DNA of 64,000 bases from Pleurodeles waltl. Its lineage: Eukaryota; Chordata; Amphibia; Caudata; Salamandridae. The notes under the pieces are model-generated. The model saw only the letters and a list, made by a program, of their open reading frames with translations, was not told the DNA's origin and did no database searches. Below are positions 43,467 through 55,611 of the stretch, piece by piece (position 1 is the first letter of the stretch; each line of letters starts with the position of its first letter). Location of the stretch: positions 1,348,444,323 through 1,348,508,322 of the forward strand of contig NC_090444.1 of assembly GCF_031143425.1 (NCBI RefSeq), given 5' to 3'. Both the position numbers and the translations under genes were made by a program.

Positions 43467-44568
43467 TATATTTTGTTACTTTATTTCTAGAACCACAAGA
43501 TTCAAGTTGCAGGTAAGAACATTTGCATGGATGTATCCAACATATTTATCAATACCACTTTGTTTCAATTTGGCAAATTAAACGGTTTTCGGATAAATAG
43601 CAGTAATCTGTTTTAAAAGTTGACAGTGCAATTTTCAGAAACAGTTCGGGGGGAGAAAAGTTAGCACAGTTTCAAGGTAAGTACAAGACTTACAGTTCCA
43701 GTCTCCTGGGGCTAGGAAGTCCACCAGTTGGGGTTCAAGTTAACCCCAAACACCCACCACCAGCTACAGAGAGCCGGCCAGGTGGTGCAAATTAACATGG
43801 GCTCCTATAGAGACTGGGTGCACTCAGAATCAGGCCTGCTTGTAGGTAAGTAACTGTGTCTTCCGAGGCCAGACCTGGGGTGTTTAGAGGAGCACCGGGT
43901 GGGATGGGGAGGGTGGGAAGGTAGGAGGGAGGGGGTGGCCACAGGTCAGCACCAAACACACCCCCTCAGCGGCACAGGGGCTGCCGGGTGCAGGGTGCAA
44001 ACACAGCATCGGGCTCTAAATGCTTTCCAATTTTAAGACCCTGGGGGTCACAAAGATGCTGCAGGCTAAGTCCAGGGGGTCGTTTCTGGACAACCAAAGG
44101 CTGGACAAGGAGGAGGTCCGCCTGCTGGACATTGCTGCACTGAAGGTCGGATTCCCCAAGTCCAGGGGGCTGCAGGTACAGGGGTACCTTTTGGCTTCAG
44201 ATATCTTCGTCCGGTTCTCTCGCAGTCAGGGCCGTCCTCTGGATTTAGGCTGCAGGCGTAGTCATGTTGAAAAGGAAGGGTCAACCCAGGGTTGACACTA
44301 GGTCAGAATCACCTGGGGACCAGCTCTAGTCAGTTGGGGAGTCGGGTGCAGAGTGGGCAGGACTCGTGGATCTGGGGTGGTTCTGGAGTCCTTTGTTGGA
44401 GTTTCGTTTTGGACAGGGCCGCATTCCATGGGAGATCTTGTCCTCTCGGGTGCAGGCATTCCTCGTGAGGCTTTTAAGAGGAAGCTGGCCCTGCAGGATG
44501 CGTCACTTTATTGTAGCAGGGCTTCAGCAGTTGGAGACAGGCCCGTAGGGCTGGGGCCAAGGCAGTTG

Positions 44569-45493
44569 GGCCCATATTTATACTTTTTGACGCAAAACTG
44601 CGGCAACGCAGTTTTGCGTCAAAAACATTTGCGCCGGCTAACGCCATTCTGAAGCACCATGCGGGCGCCGTATTTATTCAATGACGTTAGCCGGCGTTAG
44701 CCGCCGGCGCTGTCTGGTGTGCGTTAAAAAAAACGACGTACACCAGGCAGCGCCGGCGTAGGGGGAAAATGGCATATGGGCGTCCACAAATGGTGCAAGT
44801 CAGGCTGAGGCAAAAAAATCGCCACAACCCGATTTGCGCCATTTTTTTACGACGCCCATCCCCCATTGAAATGACTCCTGTCTTAGCAAAGACAGGAGTC
44901 ATGCCCTCTTGCCCAATGGCCATGCCCAGGGGACTTCTGTCCCCTGGGCATGGTCATTGGGCATAGTGGCATGTAGGGGGGCACAAATCAGGCCCCCCTA
45001 TGCCACAAAACAAATATTTAAAAAACACTTACCTGAACTTACCTTAATGTCCCTGGGATGGGTCCCTCCAGCCTTGGGTGTCCTCCTGGGGTGGGCATGG
45101 GTGACAGGGGGTGTCCCTGGGGGCATGGGGGGGCCCCTCTGGGCTCCTTCAGAGCCCACAGGTCCCTTAACGCCTGCCTTTTGCAGGCGCTAAAAAACGG
45201 CCCAAAAGCGGCCGTACGTCATTTCTTTTGACCCGCCCACTCCCGGGCGTGATTTTTGCCCGGGAGTATAAATCCCACGCACATGCCTCGGAGTCGATTT
45301 TTTAGACGGGAATGCCTACCTTGCATATAATTAACGCAAAGTAGGTGTCCACGCTAAAAAATGACGCTAACTCCATGGACTTTGGCGCTAGACGCGTCTA
45401 ACGCCAAAGTATAAATATGGAGTTAGTTTTGCGTTGCAAGTGCGTAAAAAAAAACGACGCAATTTCGGCGCAAACGGAGTATAAATATGCCCC
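44569..45493. mobile_element. MITE in LTR C copy 1 (fourth)
   Basis: The element runs from GGCCCATATTTATACTTTTT to AGTATAAATATGCCCC, opposite in orientation to the two MITEs at 40830 and 41906. The central hairpin is at about 44872-44903. Flanks TTG and TCT do not match, so the duplication has decayed. Confidence 0.82.
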
Positions 45494-46109
45494 TCTGTGT
45501 CTTCAGTCTTCTATGCCTGGGGTCAGCTTAGCAGTCCTTCTTTCTTCTTCTTGTCTTCTTGAGGTTGCTAGGAATCTGACGACTTAAGTGCCTTTAAATC
45601 CTGGACTTAGGGGTGTTACAGGGGTCAGACGGCAGTAGCCAATGGCTACTGTCCCTGAGGGTGACTACATCCTTCCGGAGAACACTCCCTTTGGGGAGGT
45701 GGACACAGACTTGTTCCCTGTCCTCTGAATCAAGATGGAGGATTTTACCCAGAGGAGGGCCACTTCACCTCTGGACACCTTAGGGGAGGTCCCAGTTGAA
45801 GTGGGCACTCCTCCTTGTGTTCCCTAATTTTCCCACTGGACTTGCCGTCAAAAGTGGGGCTTTGTCCAAGGGATGGGTATCTCCACTAGCTGGATTGCCC
45901 TGGGGCACTGTAACAAGAGGCCTGAGCCTCTGAGGCTTACCACCAGGTGTTACAGTTCCTGCAGAGGGAGGTGTGAAGCACTTCCAGCCAGTGCAGGTTT
46001 TGTTTCTGGCCACAGAGAGCACAAAGGCTCTCACCCCATGTGTTCAGAAACTTTTCTGCAAGTGGCTGGCTGGCACAGACCGGTCAGTCTTACACTAGCA
46101 GGCTGGCTA

Positions 46110-47275
46110 ACATACAGGAGGCATCTCGAAGATGCCCTGTGGGTGCATTTTCCAATAACTCCAACACTGGCATCAGTGTGGCTTTATTGTGCTGAGAAGT
46201 TTGATACCAAACTTCTGAGGCTTCAGTCAAGCCATTATGGAGCTGTAATGACAAACTCCCAGCCCATATACTCAGTAAGGCCACACTGCATTTACAGGCC
46301 CATATTTATACTTTTTGACGCACAACTTCGCCAACGCAGTTGTGCGTCAAAAATTTTACCGACGGCTAACGCCATTCCAAAGCGCCATGCGGTTGCCTTA
46401 TTTATTGAATGACGTTAGCCGGCGCTGCGGACTGGTGTGCGTAAAAAAAAATGACTCACACCAGGCAGCGCCGGCGTAGGGGAAAATGGAGGTTGGGCGT
46501 CAAAAAATGGGGCAAGTCAGGTCTGAGGCAAAATTCAGGCCTCAACCCGATTTGCGCAATTTTTTTTTACGCCCAACCTCCATTGACATGACTCCTGTCT
46601 TAGCAAAGACAGGAGTCATGCCCCCTTGCCCAATGGCCATGCCCAGGGGACTTATGTCCCCTGGGCATGGTCATTGGGCATAGTGGCATGTAGGGGGGCC
46701 CAAATCAGGCCCCCCTATGCCACAAAAAAAATATGAGCTCCTTCTGAGCCCACAGGTCCCTTAACGACTGCCCTGCCCCAGGCGTTAAAAAACGGCACCC
46801 ATCAGGCTGTGCGCCGTTTTTTAAGGCCTGCCCCCTCCTGTGCGTCAAAATGACGTCAGAGTATAAATATGGGGCACAGGCCTTAAAGTCATTTTTTGGA
46901 AGGGAACGCCTACCTTGCATATAATTAACGCAAGGCTGGTTCCCCCTTCCAAAAAATGACGCACATGGTGGAACTTTGACGCCCGTGGAGTCGGACGTCA
47001 TAGTATAAATATGGGGCAGGGTTTGCGCCGATTGTGCGTCAAAAAAACTTTGACGCACATTCGGCGCAAACAGAGTATAAATATGCCCCACAATGCCTAA
47101 GATGTATCTCTAAGATGCCCTCTGTGTGCATTTCTCAATAAATCTCACACTGGCATCAGTGTGGATTTATTGTGCTTAGAAGTTTTATACCAAATTTCCC
47201 AGTATTCAGTGTAGCCATTATGGAACTGTAGAGTTTGTGTTTGACAAACTCCCAGACCATATATTCTTTATGGCT
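46110..47275. repeat. Duplicated ~170-bp segment of LTR C around a MITE
   Basis: Sequence 46110-46290 (AAGATGCCCT...CCCATATA) is repeated at about 47108-47275 with divergence. The two copies flank the MITE at 46297-47089. Copy 2 of the LTR shows only one version before it is cut by the Harbinger element. Confidence 0.6.
46297..47089. mobile_element. MITE in LTR C copy 1 (fifth), TSD ACA
   Basis: The element runs from GGCCCATATTTATACTTTTT to AGTATAAATATGCCCC, with perfect ACA duplications (46294-46296, 47090-47092). The right terminal part (from about 46840) closely resembles the left end of the HARBI1-bearing element at 49548, including the GCGCCGATTGTGCGTC foldback. Confidence 0.88.
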
Positions 47276-47329
47276 ACCCTGCAATTAAAATGTCTAAGAA
47301 TTGGCTTAGACACTGTAGGGGCATAGGGC

Positions 47330-47470
47330 TCATAACAACCACGACCAACTTTTGGCACAGTGACCTTCTCTATGGCTCCCTTGGCCAAGAGAGCCATGAC
47401 TTCCTGGCAGAGAAGTGCCAAATGATCACCTGGGAGTTGGCTGATTGGTGGGGCAGATTCGAAAGGGAGG
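47330..47470 (-). pseudogene. Reverse-transcriptase N-terminal fragment
   Basis: The minus strand reads PFESAPPISQLPGDHLALLC, then EVMALLAKGAIEKV and a VGRGCY segment, resembling the N-terminal RT region of DIRS- or Gypsy-like elements (LL.KGAIE.V). Only about 50 codons remain between two LTR-C copies. Confidence 0.45.
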
Positions 47471-49547
47471 TGTAGGAAGCTGGCTCTGTATATACTATCT
47501 CAAAGTGAGAGTGTGCACAGAGTCCAGGGGTTCCCCTTAGAGGTTGATAGTGGCAATAATAGATAATACTAATGCTCTATTTGTGGGAGTGTGGTCGAGC
47601 AGTTAGGCTAATCAGAGGGTAGTGTTAGGCATTTGTTGTACACACTCAAGGCAATAAATGCAAACACCAACTCAAAGACTTAACTTCAGGCCAATAGGTT
47701 TTTATATAGAAAAATATTATTTTCAGAATTTATTTTAGAACCACAAGATTCAGATTTCAAGTAAGTACATAAATTGTAAGGTACTTGGCCTCGGTAAATA
47801 TAGAACTTTGAATCAAAACAGTAATGTACACAGTTTGGCATAAAATGGCAATAAGCTATTTTAAAAGTGGACACTGCAAAATTCAACAGTTCCTGGGGGA
47901 GGTAAGTAAAGGTTAGTTTGTCAGGTAGGTAAAGCACTTACAAGTTCAGTCTCCGGGGCACAGGCAGCCCACCGTTGGAGTTTTAAGTTAATCCCAAGCA
48001 CCCAGCACCAGCAACACAGGGTCGTCTAGGTGCAGAGGTCAAAGAGGGGCCCGAATAACATAGGTGCCTATGGAGACTAGGGGTACTCCGGTTCTAGTCT
48101 GCTAGCAGTCTGCTAGCAGGTTAAGTACCTGCTTTCTTGGGGAGCCGACCAGGGTTTTTTTTCCGCACTACGGTGGTCCCAAACAGGCACACAAAATACA
48201 CCCTAAGCGGCACATGGGCGGCCGGGTGCAGTGTGCTAACAAGACGTCGGGTTTTGTATTGGAATCAATGGAGGGACCCGGGGGTCACTCTGGCTATGCA
48301 GGCAGGGCACATGGGGGCTTCTCGGGCCAGCCACTGACTGGGCAAAGATGAGGGCCGCCTGCTGGTCACTCCTGCACCAGTAATTGGTTCCTCTCGGGCC
48401 TAGGGGCTGCTGGTGCAGTACTTCTTCCAGGTGTCGGGTTCTTTGTTACCAGGCAGTCAGGGTCAGAGGGATCATCTGGATTCTCTCTGCAGGTGTCGTC
48501 GTGGGGGTGCAGGGAGGTCGTCTCAGGGTGGACACGTCGTGGGAGTCGCCTGAGGTCCTCTCTGTTGTGTTGATTTCTCTGGACACAGGCCAGAGGCGTC
48601 AGGTGCAGAGTGTTGGGGACTCACGCTTCAGGAGTGAATTGGGAGTCCCTATAAAGATGGTGTCTTCTTTGTTGCTTAGGACAGAGCCGCTGTCCATAGG
48701 AGTTTCTTGGTCCTTTGGGTTTGCAGGGCAGTCCTCTGAGTCAGGAGAGGTCGCTGGGCCCGCTCGATGCGTCGCTGTTGCAGGTTCTTTGAATCTGGAG
48801 ACAGGCCGGTAGGGCTGGGGCCAAAGCAGTTGTCGTCTTCTTCTTCTCTTTGGGGTTTTCAGGTCAGCAGTCCTTCTTGTGAGGTCATCAGGAATCTGAT
48901 TTCGTGAGTTCAGGGTCGCCCCTAAATACTAGATTTAGGGGTGCGGTTAGGTCTGGGGGGCAGTAGCCAATGGCTGCTGTCCCTGAGGGTGGCTACACCC
49001 TCCTTGTGCCTCCTCCCTTTGGGGAGGGGGGCACATCCCTAATCCTACTGGGCTAAATCCTCCATGCCAAGATGGAGGATTTTCTAAGGAAGGGGTCACC
49101 TCAGCTCTGGACACCTTAGGGGTTGTCCTGGCTGAAGGGTGACTCCTACTGGTTTTTCTCATTAACTCCTCCGGACTTGCCACCAAAGGTGGGGCTGTGT
49201 CCGGGGGGTGGGCATCTCCACTAGCTGGAGTACCTGGGGGCGTTGTAACACCAGGCTTGAGCTTTTGAGGCTCACCGCCAGGTGTTATAGTTCCTGCAGG
49301 GGGAGGTGTGAAGCACCTCCACCCAGGACAGGCTTTGTTCCTCATCACAGAGTGCACAAAGGCACTCACCCCATGTGGCCAGAAACTAGTCTGGAAGTGG
49401 TAGGCTGGCAGAGACCAGTCAGCCTAGCACTAGCAGTTGGGCTTGCATGCAGGGGGTGTCTCTAAGATGCCCTCTGTGTGCATTTCTCAATAAATCTCAC
49501 ACTGGCATCAGTGTGTGGATTTATTGTGCTTAAAAGTTTGCTACCAA
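47471..49547. mobile_element. LTR family C, copy 2 (cut by Harbinger element)
   Basis: TGTAGGAAGCTGGCTCTGTA starts a 2.08-kb stretch co-linear with the LTR segments of copy 1 and free of MITEs. It therefore serves as the empty-site reference for them. It stops at GCTACCAA, where the Harbinger terminus begins; the remainder is not found in the window. Confidence 0.75.
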
Positions 49548-49942
49548 GGGGCATATTTATACTCCGTCTGCGCCGATTGTGCGTAAAAAATTTTGACGCA
49601 CAATCAGCGCAAACGTTGCCCCGTATTTAAACTTTGACGCCCAAGCCCGCGGACGTCAAAATTCCGCCGTGTGCGTCATTTTTTGGATGCGGCAACCCGC
49701 CTTGCGTTAATTATATGCAAAGTAGGCGTTCCCGTCCAAAAAATGGCTTAAAGGGCCGTGCGTCGTATTTATGCTTTCGGGCAAAAATGACGCACGGCCT
49801 GGAGGCGGAGCCAGAAAATGACACACAGCCCGATTTGTGTAAAAAATTAACGCCTGGGTCAGGGCAGGCGTTAAAATGGGGCAAACACACCTGTATTTAA
49901 TCAGAACACACAGAACAAACAGCAGAGCAGCAACAGGGAGCC

Positions 49943-51681
49943 ATGGAGGTGATTCTAATCCAGCGTGCACGCAGATGCAGAACCCAGCAGCAACAACAGC
50001 AGCTACAACAACATCAGCAGGGACCCCAAAGGCAGCACAGAAGGCAGGAGAGGATATTCCGACCAAGAACCACCCTGCAGGGCCTCAGGGAACATGACAT
50101 CATACAGAGGTACCGGTTGAACTGGCAGGCCATTCAGCAGCTGCTGCGCAACATTGAACATCAGTTGGCCCCCACTTTGGTGACCCCCCGCACCATCCCA
50201 ACAGAAACAAAGCTGCTTACCGTACTTCATATGCTGGCAAGTGTCTCTTTCCAAATAACTGGTGCCCTGGTTGGCGGAATATCACAACCATCATTCTCCG
50301 CCTTTTTGCCCAAAGTACTGGATGCCATAATTCGACTGACACCCGCCACATCTGCTTCCCTAACACACTGCAGAAGCAGCAGGAAACAAAACAGAGGTTC
50401 TACCTCATCAGTGGCTACCCACACGTCCTTGGTGCAATCAACTGCACACATGTATGCCTTGTGCCACCTGCTGCAACTGAACACCTCTACCGCAACAGGA
50501 AGCACACACATTCCATCAACGTGCAGCCCATAGTCGATCACCAGGGATTGATCACCAACATCGTGGCTAAATATCCTGGGAGTGTACATGACTCATACAT
50601 CTTCCGTCACTGCACCATCAATGAACACTTCCAGGATGGACGGTATGGCAATGGACTACTTGTTGATAAGTACAAAAACCTACTTATATACACACTGCAC
50701 AGCAACCCTTTAGGACACACAACACATACACCACAACAGCAACATGTCAACAGGAACATACTGAGGTCGTGACATCGCTAGCCGTGTTTCTGAAGTCACC
50801 ATTGAACCTGTCACACATCGGAAAGTACTGTACAGCCTAATGTTAAGACGTTAATGAGTGTGGTTGCCTAAATGTCACCTTGCAAATTGTAAGTGTCCCA
50901 ATGACGTTTACATTAATACATTGCATAAGTTTGAAGGTATGGGATGTCCAGGGTACTTTGATATGAACGTGTTAACAACACTTTCAATTTTAACTGTGCA
51001 TGGAACTATCATCTCACCCCCAGTGAAGACACACGGACACCTGTATCACAAGTCACAATGCTAGGGAGGGAACACTGTACTGTAAATCCCAAAACATACT
51101 GCTGACAAATGGTCAGCAGGCAAACACTCATTCAGCCAAGGAAACAACACAATGCAGATGGTACAGCCATACAAGCATAGGATGCCACATTAGTACACAA
51201 AAGAGTCACAGACAACACAAGACAACTACTGCCATGAAAGGTCTTTTCAATAGTGCCAGCTACATCAACATGATCCCATTCATTTTCTCTTGCAGCTGAT
51301 CAGGGGTATGGCATCCAGCCATGGATTATGACACCTTTTGGCAACCCAAGTACTGCTGCAGAGCGTGCATACAACGACGCCCATAGGAGGACACGCAGCA
51401 TTGTCGAGCGGACCTTCGGCATCCTCAAGTCAAGGTTCTGCTGCCTCGACATCACTGGTGGTAGCCTCCTATATTACCCCGAGATGGTCTGTATGATCAT
51501 CCTCACATGTGCAATATTGCACAACATTTGTATCAAAAGAAACATTCCCCTCCTGGAACCAGAGCCACACATGCCTGAAGAGGAGGAAGAGGAGGATGCT
51601 GGCCTGCAACAGGAGGGGGAACTACAGAACACGGCCGCTGGTATACGCAGGCGGCAACAGATTGTAAATAATTTCTTCTGA
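49943..51681 (+). pseudogene. HARBI1-type transposase (two exons, damaged)
   Basis: Exon 1 (49943-50665) starts with a Gln-rich stretch, then IFRPRTTLQGLREHDIIQRY, ETKLLTVLHMLASVSFQ and the helix-turn-helix-like VGGISQPSFSAFL. A 1-base frame change near 50335-50341 moves the frame; the continuation has SGYPHVLGAINCTHV, where the first catalytic Asp of the DDE set is Asn, then NRKHTHSINVQ and YPGSVHDSYIF. The donor at 50666 reads ATAAGT, not GTAAGT. Exon 2 (51296-51681), after TTTTCTCTTGCAG, supplies ADQGYGIQPWIMTPFGNP (second Asp), TAAERAYNDAHRRTRSIVER (Glu) and FGILKSRFCCLD, ending VNNFF. The transposase would excise and insert the element; this copy has three independent defects. Confidence 0.88.
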
Positions 51682-51717
51682 ATATGATCACCTTCACCAC
51701 TTTAGTTAACGAATTTA

Positions 51718-51723
51718 AATAAA
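51718..51723 (+). terminator. Polyadenylation signal of the HARBI1 gene
   Basis: AATAAA lies 37 bp after the stop codon. Confidence 0.6.
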
Positions 51724-54460
51724 CACCTATTCTAATCACCATATCATGGTCTGGCTATTCCTTTTTGCACACCTTCATCTCTGCTTATCAAAATAAGAGT
51801 GTTGCCTCATGGAGCATTGCTAAGATACTGAGTAGGACACGGAACATCCCAAAGCTCATTTGATGCCTAACATACAATGGTCACATACACACGCACTCTT
51901 AATGACATATATCATGTACATTTCTCCTTTGAAGGCCAATAGCAGAGGACCACAACTATTTCACACATACATGTTGAAAGCAAGGTCCAACGCAGCATAT
52001 GGCACACAACTAAGACACCATCACTCAATAAGGGGAAAACAAGCCTCATACATGAGGATGTCAATGTGCTTTGGCATCAGTAACAGGGATCCCTGACCAG
52101 ACCCTTTACAGCAGTTGTCCAACTGCATCCAATATTTGCAAGGTCTATCTGTGACTAGAGTTCCATAGAAGCAGAACATAGACAGCACAAGTGCCACACA
52201 TATGACATGCATTGCGCACATGACATTCCATGTATATGTCGGGCCATTTCCTAACTCATTACACACCCATGCACCTGGTCACAACCCACCTGTCGGAAGA
52301 CGTCCCTGGAATACTAAGATGTGTACCCTGATAATACCTCCTCTACCCACACAGACACCAACATTAGCAAACCAGTGTGCTACACCCTTTCCTATGGTAT
52401 GCCATTGTCATAGAACATCTGACTGCAAGGACGTCAGGTCAATTTATACACTGTCTTCTAGTTTCAAAGGCCTGTTAGCACATGTAGATTGCTTCCCCTT
52501 GTGAAAATGTCTGTTGGCCCTTAGAATGCAAGTCTCACCTACAGGACTGGTGAGAAACAGATGCAGCCCACACCTGTGATCACCTACATGCACACCACAC
52601 ATTTCAAAAAGCACTGCCCCTGATGATGCCTGGAACAGCATAGGAGTTGTCATTATGTCAAATACACCGTCAACCATTGATACTAATTAAGCCGTGTAAC
52701 ACAGCCACTGGGTTCATTTGTCACCTTCAAAAACACAGGACGTGCACAGTTTGACATGTCAACTGTCTACTTTGTCCTCAAAGCAGTCTCAGTCAGACCA
52801 CTGATTACGTAACTTGTCAAGTAACTGGATCCTGAATCACCTTGCATTCGGTCAGCCTGACTGGCAACTGTCTGTGCGTCACACTAAAGTATCCCTGTGT
52901 CTACATATGTACCACACTTGCATTAGCATACCTGCCATTCATCAGGGGACATTGGGCATGGGCTTCTTCCATGCATACCGAAATACCTTGTATAGCATCA
53001 TCTGCCTTTTAACTGTACCTTTTGAGTTACATCCTCTTGGAAAAGCAAAATTCATGGCCCATCCCTTGTCTGGGTTGCATTTATGCATGAATGACAAAGT
53101 GTGACAGTGTCCCAGGGCCATAAGCAGGGATTGGGTACGGGGCTTTCAGCACAACCAGCAACCTCTGATAACGTCCTTGAATAATACACAAATGTCAGGA
53201 CCATGACAGTTCACACACAGCATCACAGTGCGCACAACATAGTGATGGGCCGTGTGTGATGAATAGCTGCGAGAATAATCAGCACAGAGGCTATGATGTT
53301 CCCAGATGCAGTGGGAAGTGTAGAGGCCAACCTGTGTACAAATGTTGTAATGACACCTGCCGGAACATGACACCTGAGACATTATCTCACTCAGCACACC
53401 AAGGTTGCCCTGTTGACTCTCTCATTACATGTCTTTAGTGACAGGGTGGGACCATCCACATGTTGGTTCACATGTCCACATCTACTTTACTCACATTGAT
53501 CAACCAAGGATACTCAGTAGTTACAGGAATAGCTGCCACTGACTCGTGATGAGTCCTGGACCCAACTGTGACAAATTACACCCTAAACAACCTACAGGAT
53601 CATCATTGGACCACACACATGAACAAGACACCTATGTGCAATTGATCACTGGAAATATGTGGACACGTGCTGTCTTGTATGCTGGTCCACAACAGCCACT
53701 TGATAGTTGGGGCTCACTTCTATGGCCTCAACTGTGGTGTCATCATACATATGAGATTCACCCTTGTCTGTCTGTGCAAACAACATGGTACCCACTTCCT
53801 CAATGCATGTGTATGACACACTGTGGGATTCACCAACTAGTGCCTAGGAAGCTCTTACCAATACTTTAGGACATAGGATGTAGAAAATGTGGACCATTGA
53901 CATGAACAAGCGTCTGCCATCCATCTGGTGCATGCTATGTCACATGTGGTGTCTACGTGACCCTAAAACTTTGAAGTACACTTTACGGGTGTTGTTACAT
54001 GTATGACTAACACATGCCTTCTCTCATTTCCACAATGACTTGCATCTAAGGATTGGACACATGGACATCACATTCATACAACCATATGTACAATTATGTT
54101 TCATGTGATACACACACATTTGGTCAACCAACACATTCGTTGTCAAAGCACACACTTTGAGCCAAAGGCATTTAGGTATTGTACATATGTGCGTCACATT
54201 GCTATCCTCTCCTTATGCCAAACATGCACAATTGTGCAACACATATATGTAGTCCACACTTATGACCATCTATTGCGTCAGTCAACTGTAAAAATACTGT
54301 GAAGGGTGTAGTGGATGATGTTCCGCTGCAGTATGATGTCACACATGTGAACATATACCATCAACACCATACTGTCTTCAATTAGCCAATCTCTGATGTG
54401 TTCCAAATGTAAAATAACCAAAAAACAAGTAAAAATGCCCCAAACCAGTTAATGCACTGT
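51724..54460. other. Harbinger interior or unrelated spacer, no gene recognised
   Basis: This is 2.7 kb of CA/TG-rich sequence with many ACACA and CATG words. No frame over 110 codons and no domain is recognised. It may be the long interior of the Harbinger element. Confidence 0.4.
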
Positions 54461-55611
54461 AACTTTGACGTCCCGGTGTGCGTCATTTTTTGTTTACCAA
54501 AACTGTGGCCCATATTTATACTTTTTGACGCTAAACTGCGCTAACGCAGTTTAGCGTCAAAAAGTTTTGCGCCGTCTAACGCCATTCTGAAGCGCCATGC
54601 GGGCGCCGTATTTATGGAATGGCGTTAGACGGCGCAATCAGACCGGCGCTGCCTGGTTTGCGTGGGAAGAAACCACGTAGACCAGACAGCGCCGGCGTAG
54701 GGGGAAAATGGCGCATGGGCGTCTTAAAATGGGGCAAGTCAGGTTACGTCGAAAAAATCGTCTTAACCCGACTTGCGCCATTTTTTAACGACGCCCATCC
54801 CCCATCAACATGACTCCTATCATTGTAAAGATAGGAGTCATGCCCCCTTGCCCAATGGCCATGCCCAGGGGACTTCTGTCCCCTGGGCATGGTCATTGGG
54901 CATAGTGGCATGTAGGGGGGCACAAATCAGGCCCCCCTATGCCACAAAATATTATTAAAAAAAAAAAAAAAAAAACTTACCTGAACTTACCTGAATGTCC
55001 CTGGGGTGGGTCCCTCCAGCCTTGGGTGTCCTCCTGGGGTGGGCAAGGGTGGCAGGGGGGGTCCCTGGGGGCATGGGAGGGCACCTGTGGGCTCATTTTG
55101 AGCCCACAGGCCCCTTAACGCCTGCCCTGAGCAGGCGTTAAAAAGTGGCGCAAATGCGCCGTTTTTTGCCACGCCAACTCCCGGGCGTCTCTTTTGCCCG
55201 GGAGTATAAATACCACGTAAAGGCCTGGGAGTCATTTTTTAGACGGGAACGCCTCCCTTGCATATCATTAACGCAAGGAAGGGGTTCACGCTAAAAAATG
55301 ACGCACATTCCGGGAACTTTGGCGCTATTCGCCTCTAACGCCATAGTATAAATATGGCGTTAGTTGGCGTTAGTTTTGCGTCGAAATTGAGTCAAAAAAA
55401 ACGACGCAATTTCGGCGCAAACGGAGTATAAATATGGCCCTGTATTTGCATCATTTTTTTTTTTACGCACAGGAGTGAAATTTAGCCCGCATCCAGATAT
55501 TTGTACAGTCCATGTATCATTATGTGGATGCGGGTTAATATTCACGTCTGTGCGTCAAAACAAACTACGCAAATACAGTTTTGGTAAATGAAAAATGACG
55601 CATAACGCCAA
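54461..55611. repeat. Foldback element split by a MITE
   Basis: CGTCATTTTTTGTTTACCAA at 54480-54500 is mirrored by TTGGTAAATGAAAAATGACG near 55573-55592. Inner arms (TGTATTTGCATC..., 55441 on) pair with ...ACGCAAATACA before 55570. Without the MITE at 54507-55440 this is a compact foldback of about 215 bp. Confidence 0.65.
54507..55440. mobile_element. MITE in foldback, TSD TGT
   Basis: The element runs from GGCCCATATTTATACTTTTT to AGTATAAATATGGCCC. TGT lies at 54504-54506 and 55441-55443. The undisturbed opposite arm of the host foldback reads CAAATACAGTTTTG, giving the empty site with a single TGT. Confidence 0.9.

Larger units (their letters stand above)
40786..47330. mobile_element. LTR family C, copy 1, interrupted by five MITEs
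   Basis: The copy starts TGTAGGAAGCTGGCTCTGTA. LTR segments are 40786-40829, 41745-41905, 42816-42860, 43467-44568, 45494-46296 and 47090 to about 47330; each continues the order seen in copy 2 at 47471-49547. The right end is uncertain: near 47330 the sequence passes into a reverse-transcriptase fragment. It has no coding capacity. Open frames in 43.4-44.6 kb come from G-rich composition. Confidence 0.72.
49548..54460 (+). mobile_element. PIF/Harbinger element with HARBI1 gene (right end not found)
   Basis: The terminus GGGGCATATTTATACTCCG, with a GCGCCGATTGTGCGT foldback and the following 330 bp, is the same end type as the MITEs. A HARBI1-type transposase gene begins 400 bp inside. No matching opposite terminus flanked by CAA was found before 64000. 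The listed end is only where recognisable non-repeat interior gives way to another foldback. Confidence 0.7.

Noticed and set aside
47313..47472. A complete retroelement bounded by the two LTR-C copies
   Set aside because: There is no primer site or polypurine tract next to either LTR, and the end of copy 1 is uncertain, so a bounded element cannot be claimed.
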